A stretch of 39,061 bases of DNA from contig CAYQQJ010000030.1 in the NCBI GenBank assembly GCA_964419935.1, positions 1-39,061 of the forward strand. Direction: 5' to 3'. The notes beneath the pieces were generated by a model that saw only the letters and a program-made list of their open reading frames with translations, made no database searches and had not been told where the DNA came from. This document shows, one piece after another, positions 29,482 through 38,300 of the stretch; positions within the stretch are counted from its first letter, which is position 1; every line of letters starts with the position of its first letter. A program made the position numbers and the translations under genes. The stretch is from CAYQQJ01 sp964419935. Its GTDB lineage: Bacteria > Pseudomonadota > Gammaproteobacteria > Pseudomonadales > Cellvibrionaceae.

Positions 29482-30879
29482 GTGACCAATATGACAGATA
29501 ACGATAAAACACGCCTGAAAATTGCCGCTCCGGAACCGTTCGATATTGCCGATCGAACACGTTTGAGATCCGACGACGCAGTATCCCGGCTCGAAAGCAG
29601 AGAGAAAACGCGTCTCAGTCCAGCGCGGGGTAATCCCGGAAATTATAAGAACGTCATCGTGGGTGAGGGCGATACAATCAAGCAGCGCTTTGTGCTGGAT
29701 CGGCTATTGGGTGTAGGCGGCATGGGCGCAGTTTACCGGGCGTTGGATTTGCGCAAGCAGGAGGCGAGTGACGATCGACCATACGTGGCAATCAAAGTCT
29801 TGGGCGAAGAGTTTAAGAACCACCCTCAGGCGTTGATCACCTTGCAAAGGGAAGCCAAGAAAACCCAGGACCTGGCTCACCCGAATATCGTCACCGTGTA
29901 TGATTTTGACCGGGATGGTGAACTGATATACCTGACGATGGAAGAGCTGCAAGGGCACTCCTTGAAAGAGGTTCTTGATGCGAAACCGGGTGCACCAATA
30001 CTGGATTTCAAGCAGAAGCTAAGGGTTGTTCGAGAAATTTCTGCAGGTCTTGCCTATGCTCACAGCAAAGGGATTGTGCATTCGGACCTGAAGCCCGGCA
30101 ATATTTTCGTGACAGAGACGGGCAACATCAAGATCCTGGACTTCGGTATAGCCCGGGCTGCGAATGAAGAAATATATCAGGATAGCTTCGATGCAGGAGA
30201 GCTGGGTGCGGTGACTTACCGCTACGCGAGCCCTGAAATGTTGCGGTTTGATGCTCCTCACCCCAGTGATGATATTTACGCGTTAGGGGTGATTGCGTGC
30301 GAGATTCTGGGGGGCAATCATCCGTTTTCCGATCTGGATGCGCTGGCAGCACAAGAACAGAAAATGCAGCCGAAGTTGCCGCGCATTCACAACCCGCTGC
30401 TCAAAAGGGTTTTGACGCAAAGTCTCTGTTTGACGCGCAGCGCACGTCTTGCTGATGCTTCAGTATTCTATAAGCGGCTTCATTCGGCACAAGCGGGACC
30501 TCGCCGGCTGGCTTGGTTTGGAGTCGTTTTGGTCACTGCGGTACTGGCCAACTATGGTTACATCCAATCCGTTAAACCGCCAACCGTCGCCTTGAGTGAG
30601 CTGTCACCAGAACTGCAGGAATCGTTCAGATCTTACCTGGCGGAGAGCAGCCGTGCGCTGAGCTTCGGCGATTTACAGGGCGCTGTGGTGAACATTGATC
30701 GGGCGTTCCAAATTCATTCAACGAACAACGATGTGAAAAGCGCCATTGCGGAGGTCGTGGAGATTGTAGAGGCGACCGCTGATGCGCAAGGTGGGGCTGA
30801 GAAGGACGAGGCTTATGGTCAGCAAATCGAACAACTGAAGCGATACGCGGCATTCGCCGACCAGTTTGCTTCCGATTGA
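29482..30879 (+). CDS. Transmembrane Ser/Thr protein kinase (Hanks type), T6SS-linked
   Basis: The 465-residue kinase (GTG start at 29482; ATG at 29491 is an equally possible start, and neither has a strong ribosome site). Kinase features are the glycine loop GVGGMGAVY (77-85), VAIK with Lys105, HSDLKPGN with Asp202 and Asn207 (HSD in place of HRD), DFG at 220-222, and a SPE motif (250-252, replacing APE). A single membrane helix follows (about 343-360), then an extracytoplasmic C-terminal helical region of about 100 residues. The N-terminal tail has three repeats, KTRLK, RTRLR and KTRLS, each with a Thr that could be autophosphorylated and bound by an FHA domain. It probably acts like PpkA in threonine-phosphorylation control of T6SS firing; this is inferred from family and context. 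It is the last plus-strand gene of the island. Confidence 0.9.
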   Translation: MTNMTDNDKTRLKIAAPEPFDIADRTRLRSDDAVSRLESREKTRLSPARGNPGNYKNVIVGEGDTIKQRFVLDRLLGVGGMGAVYRALDLRKQEASDDRPYVAIKVLGEEFKNHPQALITLQREAKKTQDLAHPNIVTVYDFDRDGELIYLTMEELQGHSLKEVLDAKPGAPILDFKQKLRVVREISAGLAYAHSKGIVHSDLKPGNIFVTETGNIKILDFGIARAANEEIYQDSFDAGELGAVTYRYASPEMLRFDAPHPSDDIYALGVIACEILGGNHPFSDLDALAAQEQKMQPKLPRIHNPLLKRVLTQSLCLTRSARLADASVFYKRLHSAQAGPRRLAWFGVVLVTAVLANYGYIQSVKPPTVALSELSPELQESFRSYLAESSRALSFGDLQGAVVNIDRAFQIHSTNNDVKSAIAEVVEIVEATADAQGGAEKDEAYGQQIEQLKRYAAFADQFASD

Positions 30880-30935
30880 CCGCCCGTCCCTGGGTGCTTG
30901 ATAGTTGTTCGCCTCGAACTAATTACGACCCGATT

Positions 30936-32579
30936 TCATTTGCTGACGAAAAAGAAATCGCCCACTTCATGACCGGCGCCCTTGATGGCTTTGAGTTCTG
31001 GAACTTGCGCAAGACCAATGGCTTTGGCTTTCGCGGCAACGCGATCCCGAACTTTGATGAACAGTTCAGGAGCACTGATAATGTTTTGGGTTTCCTCCAG
31101 TACGTCGAGAAATGCCCGCGCAAATACGGAATGGCCTTGGCCATTGTTGTCCAGGACGGGCTGGTCCCCGCCGGAGGAGATCAACAGCCTGGATTTGTTG
31201 GGAAGCTTGTAGCGGATGTAGTCTTCGCCATAGGTGGCGTTTTTCATGAACAGGTATCCGGGCGCGGATGACAGCAATCCGGCATAGCAGGAATCCGCGA
31301 CTACCATCACACGTTTGGCCTTGATGCGGGCCAGGTGCCGGCTCACAAACTCGTTGGAAACCCAATAGGTATCATCCGGGGGAGGGCTGGCGTTGACGGG
31401 TAGCCAGTAGCCGGTTTCAAAGTCTCCGGTGCTGATTCTGCTGCCGTGCCCGGCATAGAAAATCAGCAGGTTATCTTCCTCAGTGAGTGTTTCACCAAGT
31501 TTGTTAATGGCTTGCATCACGCTGGCGTTGTCTCCATCCAGCAAGACCGTGACCTGAAAGCCATACTTGCTCTCCAAAAGCTCTTTGGCGCGCATTGCAT
31601 CGGCGTAGGGCGTTTGCAAGTCATCGATGTTGGCGTAATTTTGATTGGCGATGATCAATGCGTAGTAACGCCCAAATTCCATACCGTCAACATTGATTGT
31701 GGGAGCGCCGCTGTGGCCTTCAATTTTCGTTGTGGGTTGGCTTTCCGGTTCGCGAAAATGCGGGATCGCATCATAGTCTTGCTTGGCTTCACGATGTTCC
31801 TCTTTCAGGCTGGCTACCCAGCGGTTCAACTGCGCCAATTCAGCACCGGAGGTGGTATCCATAGAGGAGGGCGATGTTGTTGCTTTTTGGGCATCCATCC
31901 GAGATTCGAGTGACTGAATCTGTTTGGTGAGCAGCGCGATTTGAGTCGCCTTTTCATCGAGTGTTTTTTGCAGCTGTTTGCGCAGGTCTTGTTGCGCTTC
32001 CAAGGCGGCGGATTGATAGATCAGATGGTCTTTTTCCAGCCCCCACGCGAGGCGATACCAATTCAATGCCTGCAGGGCATCCTTCTCAACGCCCAGACCC
32101 TGTTCATAAAGTGTTCCGAGGTTGAACTGTGCCCGCTTGTTTCCTTGTTCTGCCGCCTTTTTATACCAAATCACGGCGGCGGCGTAGTTGGGTTCGTCGC
32201 CTAGACCCCGCTCAAATATTTCTCCAACATTTGCCTGGGCGTCTGCGTCGCCGGCTTCAGCCGAAGGCAGCCATACATTCAGCGCTGTGCGATAATCAGC
32301 ACGGTCATAAACCACGAACTCGCCACCGCGTATATGGCAATCCGCCGCGGTGGTATGAACGGGCCGGCGCGGGGTCATATAGCTGGTGTTCCCCAATCGC
32401 TTTAGCTGGCCGGGCAAAAGGCAATCGACGACGTGCAGGTCGTCAATGTTGATTTCCCCCGCTGTTTGCGGTCGTGTGTTTGTGGCACCACAGGCAGTTA
32501 ACAGCGCTGCAGACAGAATCATAGCGGCAACGTGCAAGTAGCAGGGTCTAATGAATTCATTGCTCATAAGTTCATCCAA
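30936..32579 (-). CDS. Lipoprotein with Sel1 repeats and caspase-like (C14) domain
   Basis: The 547-residue product has a signal peptide with lipobox LLTAC (Cys30), so it is lipid-anchored outside the inner membrane. Residues about 95-185 carry two clear Sel1/TPR-like repeats (AQANVGEIFERGLG, AQFNLGTLYEQGLG) plus partial ones. A coiled coil follows (about 190-265, LEAQQDLRKQLQKTLDEKAT onward). Then comes a metacaspase/C14 p20-type domain: YYALIIANQNYAN, IFYAGHGSR with catalytic His378, and VVADSCYAG with catalytic Cys431. Both catalytic residues are present, so the protease is likely active. A second ATG (codon 5) is better placed relative to a GGA. It converges with the kinase gene over only 56 bases. 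The role is unknown; a proteolytic signalling part is possible. Confidence 0.9.
   Translation of the reverse strand: MDELMSNEFIRPCYLHVAAMILSAALLTACGATNTRPQTAGEINIDDLHVVDCLLPGQLKRLGNTSYMTPRRPVHTTAADCHIRGGEFVVYDRADYRTALNVWLPSAEAGDADAQANVGEIFERGLGDEPNYAAAVIWYKKAAEQGNKRAQFNLGTLYEQGLGVEKDALQALNWYRLAWGLEKDHLIYQSAALEAQQDLRKQLQKTLDEKATQIALLTKQIQSLESRMDAQKATTSPSSMDTTSGAELAQLNRWVASLKEEHREAKQDYDAIPHFREPESQPTTKIEGHSGAPTINVDGMEFGRYYALIIANQNYANIDDLQTPYADAMRAKELLESKYGFQVTVLLDGDNASVMQAINKLGETLTEEDNLLIFYAGHGSRISTGDFETGYWLPVNASPPPDDTYWVSNEFVSRHLARIKAKRVMVVADSCYAGLLSSAPGYLFMKNATYGEDYIRYKLPNKSRLLISSGGDQPVLDNNGQGHSVFARAFLDVLEETQNIISAPELFIKVRDRVAAKAKAIGLAQVPELKAIKGAGHEVGDFFFVSK
32551..32579. promoter_or_regulatory. 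Overlapping divergent gene starts
   Basis: The longest reading frames of the caspase-like gene (minus) and the hydrolase gene (plus) overlap head to head by 29 bases. If both starts are right, each promoter lies inside the other gene. More likely the hydrolase starts further downstream. Confidence 0.45.
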
Positions 32580-33489
32580 GGCGCAGATTTCTGGTGGCCG
32601 CGATCAGAGTGGCAGCGATTATTCCTTTCATTATTTTTTTCGTTATGGTTGTTCGAGTTGCAGGGTAGTTGCCAGCATTATAGTAATCGGGCTGGTACTG
32701 GTGCTGTCGGGTTGCCAAACCATTAACAGAAATCATTTTGATCGTATCGCGGCAGGGATGCAAGTCGAGATCGTTGACACAGGCCTGCATCAGCACTTGA
32801 TGGTGACACGGGTGGCGCAAGGCTCAACGGAAAGTTTGAATGTTTACATTGAGGGTGACGGCAGGCCTTGGATCAAGCGTTTTTTTGTCGCAGAGGACCC
32901 GACACCCCGTTACCCATTGGCCCTGGACCTGATGCGTCAGGACCCCAACAATGTCCTCTACCTGGGCAGACCCTGTTATTTCAATAACGCCTTGTATGGA
33001 TTGCGGGATAACCGCTGCAACTCATCTCTGTGGACTTCCGCGCGCTATTCAGATGCTGTTATTGGCAGCATGTCTCTGGCACTGGAGCAGTATCTGGACA
33101 AGGGGAATTATTCCGAGGTCACACTCATTGGCCACAGTGGCGGTGGCACCCTTGCGGTGCTTATTGCTGATCGCACGCCGCAGGTTGATCGAGTGGTTAC
33201 TGTGGCCGCTAATCTCGATATCGAGGCCTGGACCCGTCATCACCGCTTTAGTCCCTTGAATTTGTCTGTTAACCCTGCAACAACGGAATTTGCACGGGAG
33301 CTTGAACAGCATCATTTTGCCGGCGGTAATGATGAAGTGGTGCCTCCGGCACTGAATGTGCGATTTGAGGAGAATTCACATCACCAGCTGCACATTATCG
33401 ACAGGTTTGATCATGTCTGTTGTTGGGTGGATTTATGGCCGGAGTTACTGGAGTTGATAGGCTTAGCGCCGGTAGCGCCGGAAAACTAG
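32551..33489 (+). CDS. Alpha/beta-hydrolase lipoprotein
   Basis: The 312-residue product has a membrane-targeting segment (VVASIIVIGLVLVLSGCQT) with lipobox LSGC at Cys55. The 35-40 residues before it are long for a lipoprotein, so the true start may be a weak internal codon; the only ATG upstream in frame is at 32551, inside the 5' end of the divergent caspase-like gene. The alpha/beta-hydrolase elements are VTLIGHSGGG with the nucleophile Ser196 and a late IIDRFDHVCCW with candidate catalytic His288; the acid is not obvious by eye. The probable activity is an esterase or lipase-like hydrolase anchored in the periplasm. The substrate is not predictable. Confidence 0.78.
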   Translation: MNSLLISSSKAQISGGRDQSGSDYSFHYFFRYGCSSCRVVASIIVIGLVLVLSGCQTINRNHFDRIAAGMQVEIVDTGLHQHLMVTRVAQGSTESLNVYIEGDGRPWIKRFFVAEDPTPRYPLALDLMRQDPNNVLYLGRPCYFNNALYGLRDNRCNSSLWTSARYSDAVIGSMSLALEQYLDKGNYSEVTLIGHSGGGTLAVLIADRTPQVDRVVTVAANLDIEAWTRHHRFSPLNLSVNPATTEFARELEQHHFAGGNDEVVPPALNVRFEENSHHQLHIIDRFDHVCCWVDLWPELLELIGLAPVAPEN

Positions 33490-33500
33490 CTCGACCAATT

Positions 33501-33518
33501 CATCAACGGCGGTTGATG
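33501..33518. terminator. Possible bidirectional terminator hairpin
   Basis: CATCAAC (33501-33507) and GTTGATG (33512-33518) make a perfect 7-bp stem with a GGCG tetraloop in the 43-base space between two convergent genes. No long T-tract on either side, so termination strength is doubtful. Confidence 0.45.
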
Positions 33519-33532
33519 GAGGATTTCCTTGC

Positions 33533-35305
33533 TTATACCGTCGCGGCCTGAGACCGATGGCTTACCAGCAGCTCGAGCAGCCTGGTCAAGTCTACGGGTT
33601 TGATTAAGTACTGATTAAACCCCGCTGCATCAGCCCGGCTTCTGTCGGCTTCACCGCCATAACCTGTCATGGCAATGATGGTAACGGCACTCAGGCTTTT
33701 AACCAGACGCAGCCGCTGGGCCACTTCATAACCGTCAATATCCGGCAGGCCAATGTCGAGAAAAATAACATCGGGCTGCCATTTTTTTGCGATTGCAATA
33801 CCCTCGATTCCGCTGTGACTGACGCGTACCTCGTAGCCTTCACTTTCCAGACACATGGACAGGCCGGTCGCCGAGTCGACGTTGTCGTCAATTATCAGCA
33901 GCTGCAAAGGCTCCGCATCTGCGCTGGGTAGCTCTGTAGGCAATTCCACTTTTTCGGGACGTTTGTCGGTTAACGGAAAGCGCACGGTAAATTCAGCGCC
34001 TCGCCCGGGACCATCGCTGGCCACACCAATAGCACCGCCTTGCAGCTTGACCAGCGCATGCACCAACGCCAGGCCAATTCCCAACCCGCCCTGGGCACGG
34101 TTCAACGCCGTGGGTGCCTGGACAAAAAGTTCAAAAATTCGATTGAGCAGATCCGTCGGAATGCCGACGCCACTGTCGCGCACGCGAATAATTGCCCAGT
34201 TCTGTTGGTCCCTTTCCAGAATCAGCTTTATAACACCGCCATCATCCATGTACTTTGCCGCGTTGGCCAAAAGATTGCCGAGCACCTGATTCAAGCGCAC
34301 GACGTCGCCGTTGATGCAGAGTTGGTCGTCCGGTAGTTCCAGCACCAGCTGGTGTCCGTGTTTGTTGAGCAGGGGAGCAACCGTGTCAGCTGCGTGTGTC
34401 AGCAGTTCGGCAAGGTCTACCACTTCAGGGCGAAGTTGAATTCGCCCATTGGAAATGCGTGAGACATCCAACAGGTCATCCATCAAACAGGTCAGGTGTT
34501 TGACTTGCCGTTGCAGTAATTCCAATGCCCACTCGAACTGTTGTTCCGATGCCCCGTCCAGCTGCATTACCTGTACGGCGTTATGAATGGCCGATAACGG
34601 GTTTCTGAGTTCATGGGCGAGGATGGCAATGTACTCGTCCTTGCGTCGCGCGGACTGGGACAGAGCTTGCTCCGCACGTTCACGTTCCGCCACTTCCTGG
34701 GTCAGGCGGGCATTGGTAGCAAGTAACTCGCCGTTGGCGATTTCCAGTGTTTGATTGAGTTGCTGCAGGTCCCGCGTGTTCTGGGCCTTGAGTTCCTCGT
34801 GGGCCTGTGCCAGTTCCGCGTTGGTGTTAGCCAGCTGTTGGTTCAGTCGAGACAGTTCCGCCCGCTGCAAATATAACTGCACCAGCGCCTGCACCTTGCC
34901 GCGCAAGATATCGGGAATTACCGGAATCTGAACGTAGTCCACAGCGCCCATTTCGTAACCCTTGCGCTGATCGAGGTCTGTGACCTGCAAACCGGTAACG
35001 AATATGATTGGCGTTTCCTCGAAACGCGGATGGTTGCGAATGATGGCGGCAGTCTCGAACCCGTCCATTTCGGGCATACTGACGTCGAGCAGAATCGCAG
35101 CAAATTCCATTTTCATCAGCTGCCCAAGCGCTTGCGCGCCGGACTGCGCTCGCACCAGGTTGTGCCCCAGGTCTTCAAGGGCCACTTCATAACTTAATAA
35201 TCGTTCCAGCCTGTCGTCGACCAGCAGGATGTTTACTTCATGGGCGACCATGGTCGTTTCCCCGTTTTCTCGCTCACTGACAGCGTGTTTTGGTGAGCGA
35301 TTCAT
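33533..35305 (-). CDS. Hybrid histidine kinase, REC-HisKA-HATPase-REC
   Basis: The 590-residue cytoplasmic signalling protein has no membrane segment. The first receiver (about 24-140) has the phospho-acceptor Asp74 in ILLDVSMPEMDG, but the usual Lys-Pro is replaced in DYVQIPVIP. A coiled-coil linker follows (145-220). The HisKA box is ILAHELRNPLSAI with His231. The HATPase carries an N-box (NQVLGNLLANAAKY), RVRDSGVGIP and GLGIGLALV. A C-terminal receiver (about 463-580) has IFLDIGLPDIDG and LIKPVD. The ATG at 35303-35305 follows the stop of the upstream kinase gene directly (TAAATG), so translation is probably coupled. An internal ATG at 35249-35251 has a better ribosome site (GGGGA, seven bases away) and may be the true start. 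It probably forms a phosphorelay with the upstream HAMP-repeat kinase. Confidence 0.9.
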   Translation of the reverse strand: MNRSPKHAVSERENGETTMVAHEVNILLVDDRLERLLSYEVALEDLGHNLVRAQSGAQALGQLMKMEFAAILLDVSMPEMDGFETAAIIRNHPRFEETPIIFVTGLQVTDLDQRKGYEMGAVDYVQIPVIPDILRGKVQALVQLYLQRAELSRLNQQLANTNAELAQAHEELKAQNTRDLQQLNQTLEIANGELLATNARLTQEVAERERAEQALSQSARRKDEYIAILAHELRNPLSAIHNAVQVMQLDGASEQQFEWALELLQRQVKHLTCLMDDLLDVSRISNGRIQLRPEVVDLAELLTHAADTVAPLLNKHGHQLVLELPDDQLCINGDVVRLNQVLGNLLANAAKYMDDGGVIKLILERDQQNWAIIRVRDSGVGIPTDLLNRIFELFVQAPTALNRAQGGLGIGLALVHALVKLQGGAIGVASDGPGRGAEFTVRFPLTDKRPEKVELPTELPSADAEPLQLLIIDDNVDSATGLSMCLESEGYEVRVSHSGIEGIAIAKKWQPDVIFLDIGLPDIDGYEVAQRLRLVKSLSAVTIIAMTGYGGEADRSRADAAGFNQYLIKPVDLTRLLELLVSHRSQAATV

Positions 35306-38300
35306 TTAGCGGTGCAGCCAAGTGCGCAGTACGGCCACAAGTTGCTGATTGTTTACAGGTTTGGCAATGTACTCAGATGCGCCGGCCTCCAAGCACTTCT
35401 CCCGGTCCCCCTTCATTGCTTTCGCAGTCAGGGCAATAATGGGAAGTGTGTTGAAGCGTGGTTCAGTTCGGATTTGCCTCATTGTTGTATAGCCGTCCAT
35501 TTCCGGCATCATGATATCCATGAGTACCAGTGCAAGATCATCCGTTTTCTCGATCAGATCAATTGCATCGCGACCGTTATTGGCGGTGAGTACTTCCATT
35601 TGATGCCGTTCCAGAATGCTCGAAAGCGCAAATATATTACGTACATCATCGTCAACCACCAGAACTTTCTTGCCAATCAATGCTTCGTCACTTTCGTAAA
35701 GCTTTTGCAACATATGCTGTTTGGCACCGGAGAGATTTTTCACCGAACAGTGCAAAAACAAGGCCGTTTCGTCCAGCAAGCGTTCGCTGGAACGGGCGTC
35801 TTTCAGCACCATGGTCCTCGCCATTGTGCGCAGGTATTCCTCTTCGTCGGTGCTGAGTTCACCCGGTGTTGCAATCACCATAGGCGTACTGCGCAGTGCG
35901 GGGTCTCGCTGTACTTCCGCCAGCAGTTCAAAGCCCGACATGTCCGGCAAGTTCAGGTCGAGCACAATACAGTCGAAGGTGCCCTCGCGCATGGCGCTCA
36001 ACCCGCTGGCACCGTCGCCCACGGTGGTAATGTCTACGTCTTCATGACTGAGCAGTTCCACTGTGCCGGGCTTTTGAATCGGGTCGTTCTCGATGATCAG
36101 CAGCTGCCGTCGGCGGGGTTGCACGAATGCGTGCAGGTCCGCCATGGATTCACCAACCCGGTCAGAACTGGCGGACTTGTTGATGTAGGCGTAGGCGCCG
36201 CGGGTCAGACCGTGCTGACGTTCATCATCCACTGTCACAATCTGAACCGGAATATGGCGTGTATTCGGGTTCTGTTTGAAGTGACTCAGGATGGTCCAGC
36301 CGAGCATGTCCGGCAGAAATATATCGAGCGAAACCGCTGCAATGTCATAGTTCTGGGCGAGCTCCAGGGCGTCGGCACCGCGCATGGCCACCAAACCCTT
36401 GAAACCATTATTGCGAGCGAGATCCAGCAGAATGTTGGCGTAGTGGGGGTCGTCTTCCACAATCAGTAATACTTTGTCGTCGCCTTCAATATGGTTGCGA
36501 TCGTCCGGTACTTCCTCTATGCGGGCCGCCGCTGACAATACCGGTTGGAAGCTGGCATCTTCCGCCGCTGGTGCGCGCAACTGTGGCAGGTAACGTGTAG
36601 CGGGGTCGCCGTAATTCAGAGGCACAAAGAGGGTAAACGTACTGCCTTTGCCCGGTGCACTCTGCAGACGAATTTCACCACCCAGCAACTGCGCCAGTTC
36701 ACGGCTGATGGCGAGGCCAAGCCCGGTGCCACCATAGCGCCGCGCGGTACCCGCGTCGGCTTGCTGGAAGGCTTCGAAAATCAGCTTTTGTTTCTCTGCA
36801 GGAATGCCTGTTCCAGTATCCGTGACTGAGAAGGACACCACAGACTCTGCCTGATCCAGCACTGGATGGCCTGCAGTCCAGCCTTTTTCGGCAATATCCA
36901 CAAACAGCAGCACGCTGCCCTGGTCTGTGAACTTGAAGGCGTTGGATAGCAGGTTTTTCAACACCTGCAGCAAACGTTTCGGATCCGTATAGATTGATCG
37001 GCCCAGACTGTTGCCGAATTCCGTAACAAACGCCAGCCGGCGCGTTTCCGCCTGGTGACGGAAGTTGCGCTCCACGGTCTCGCGCAGGTTGGCAAAGGGC
37101 AATTGCTCGCATTCCACGGTAACCGTACCGGATTCGATCTTGGACAAATCGAGAATGTCGCTGATTAGGTTCAGCAAGTCTGTACCGGCTGAGTGAATGG
37201 TATTGGCGAACTCCACCTGGCGTGGCGTGAGGTTCTGATCGGCGTTTTCTGCCAACTGCTCGCCAAGAATCAGGATACTGTGCAGTGGCGTGCGCAGTTC
37301 GTGAGATACGTTGGCCAGGAACTCGGACTTGTAGCGAGAGGTGAGGGCGAGTTCCGCTGCCTTTTCTTCCACCGCGCGACGGGCGTGGTCGATTTCCTGA
37401 TTTTTGCGTTCCACTTCCGCATTCTGCACCGCCAGAAGCTGAGCTTTCTGGGCCAGCTCTTCGTTGGTTTGCTGCAGCTCGGACTGACGTGTCTGCAGCT
37501 CGGTTGCCAGCTGCTGAGACTGGGCCAGTAGACGTTCCGTACGCATGGTGGCTTCAATGTTGTTGAGTACAATGCCTACGATATCCGCCAGCTGTTCCAG
37601 GAACGCCGTATGGGACGCATTGAATTCTTTCAGTGATGCCAGCTCAATTACCGCTTTGACGTGGCCTTCAAACAGCACCGGCAACACCATCACCATACGC
37701 GGTACCACTTCCACCAGGCCGGAACTGATGCGCAATGGCTGTTGTTCCGTTTCGGTAATAATCAGACGGTGGCGCTCGACCACGCATTGCCCGACCAGGC
37801 CTTCACCAAGCCGATATTCCCGTTCGATCTGTTGATGGTTTTCGTATCGGTCCGCATAGCCTGCTACCTGTCGTAGACGGAACTCACCATCGACGTCTGC
37901 CATGATGTACATCACGCCTTGCTGAGCATCCACCAGCGGCGCCAGCTCTGATAGCAGCATTTGCGCCACCGTGTTCAAATCCCGCTGGCCCTGCATCATA
38001 CGGCTGAACTTCGCCAGGTTGGTTTTCAGCCAGTCCTGCTCGGTGTTTCGGTCCGTGGTTTTACGCAGGTTACCGATCATGGCGTTGATGTAGTTCTTCA
38101 GGTCCGCCACCTCACCGCTGGCGTCCACCTGAATGTAGCGGGTGAGGTCGCCGGTGGTTACCGCTGTGGCAACTTCTGCAATGGCGCGCACCTGGGTGGT
38201 CAGGTTCGCCGCCAACAGGTTCACGTTGGCGGTCAAGTCTTTCCAGGTACCGGCAGCACCCGGTACATTGGCCTGTCCGCCCAGTCGTCCTTCCACGCCC

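Noticed and set aside
31446..31913. A 155-codon plus-strand frame opposite the caspase-like gene
   Set aside because: The minus strand encodes catalytic His/Cys motifs and a lipobox; the plus frame shows no domain features.
35312..36469. A 385-codon open frame on the plus strand, opposite the large histidine kinase
   Set aside because: It is antisense to well-conserved receiver and HATPase motifs, shows no domain signature, and has Cys/His-rich composition typical of reverse frames of a GC-rich gene.
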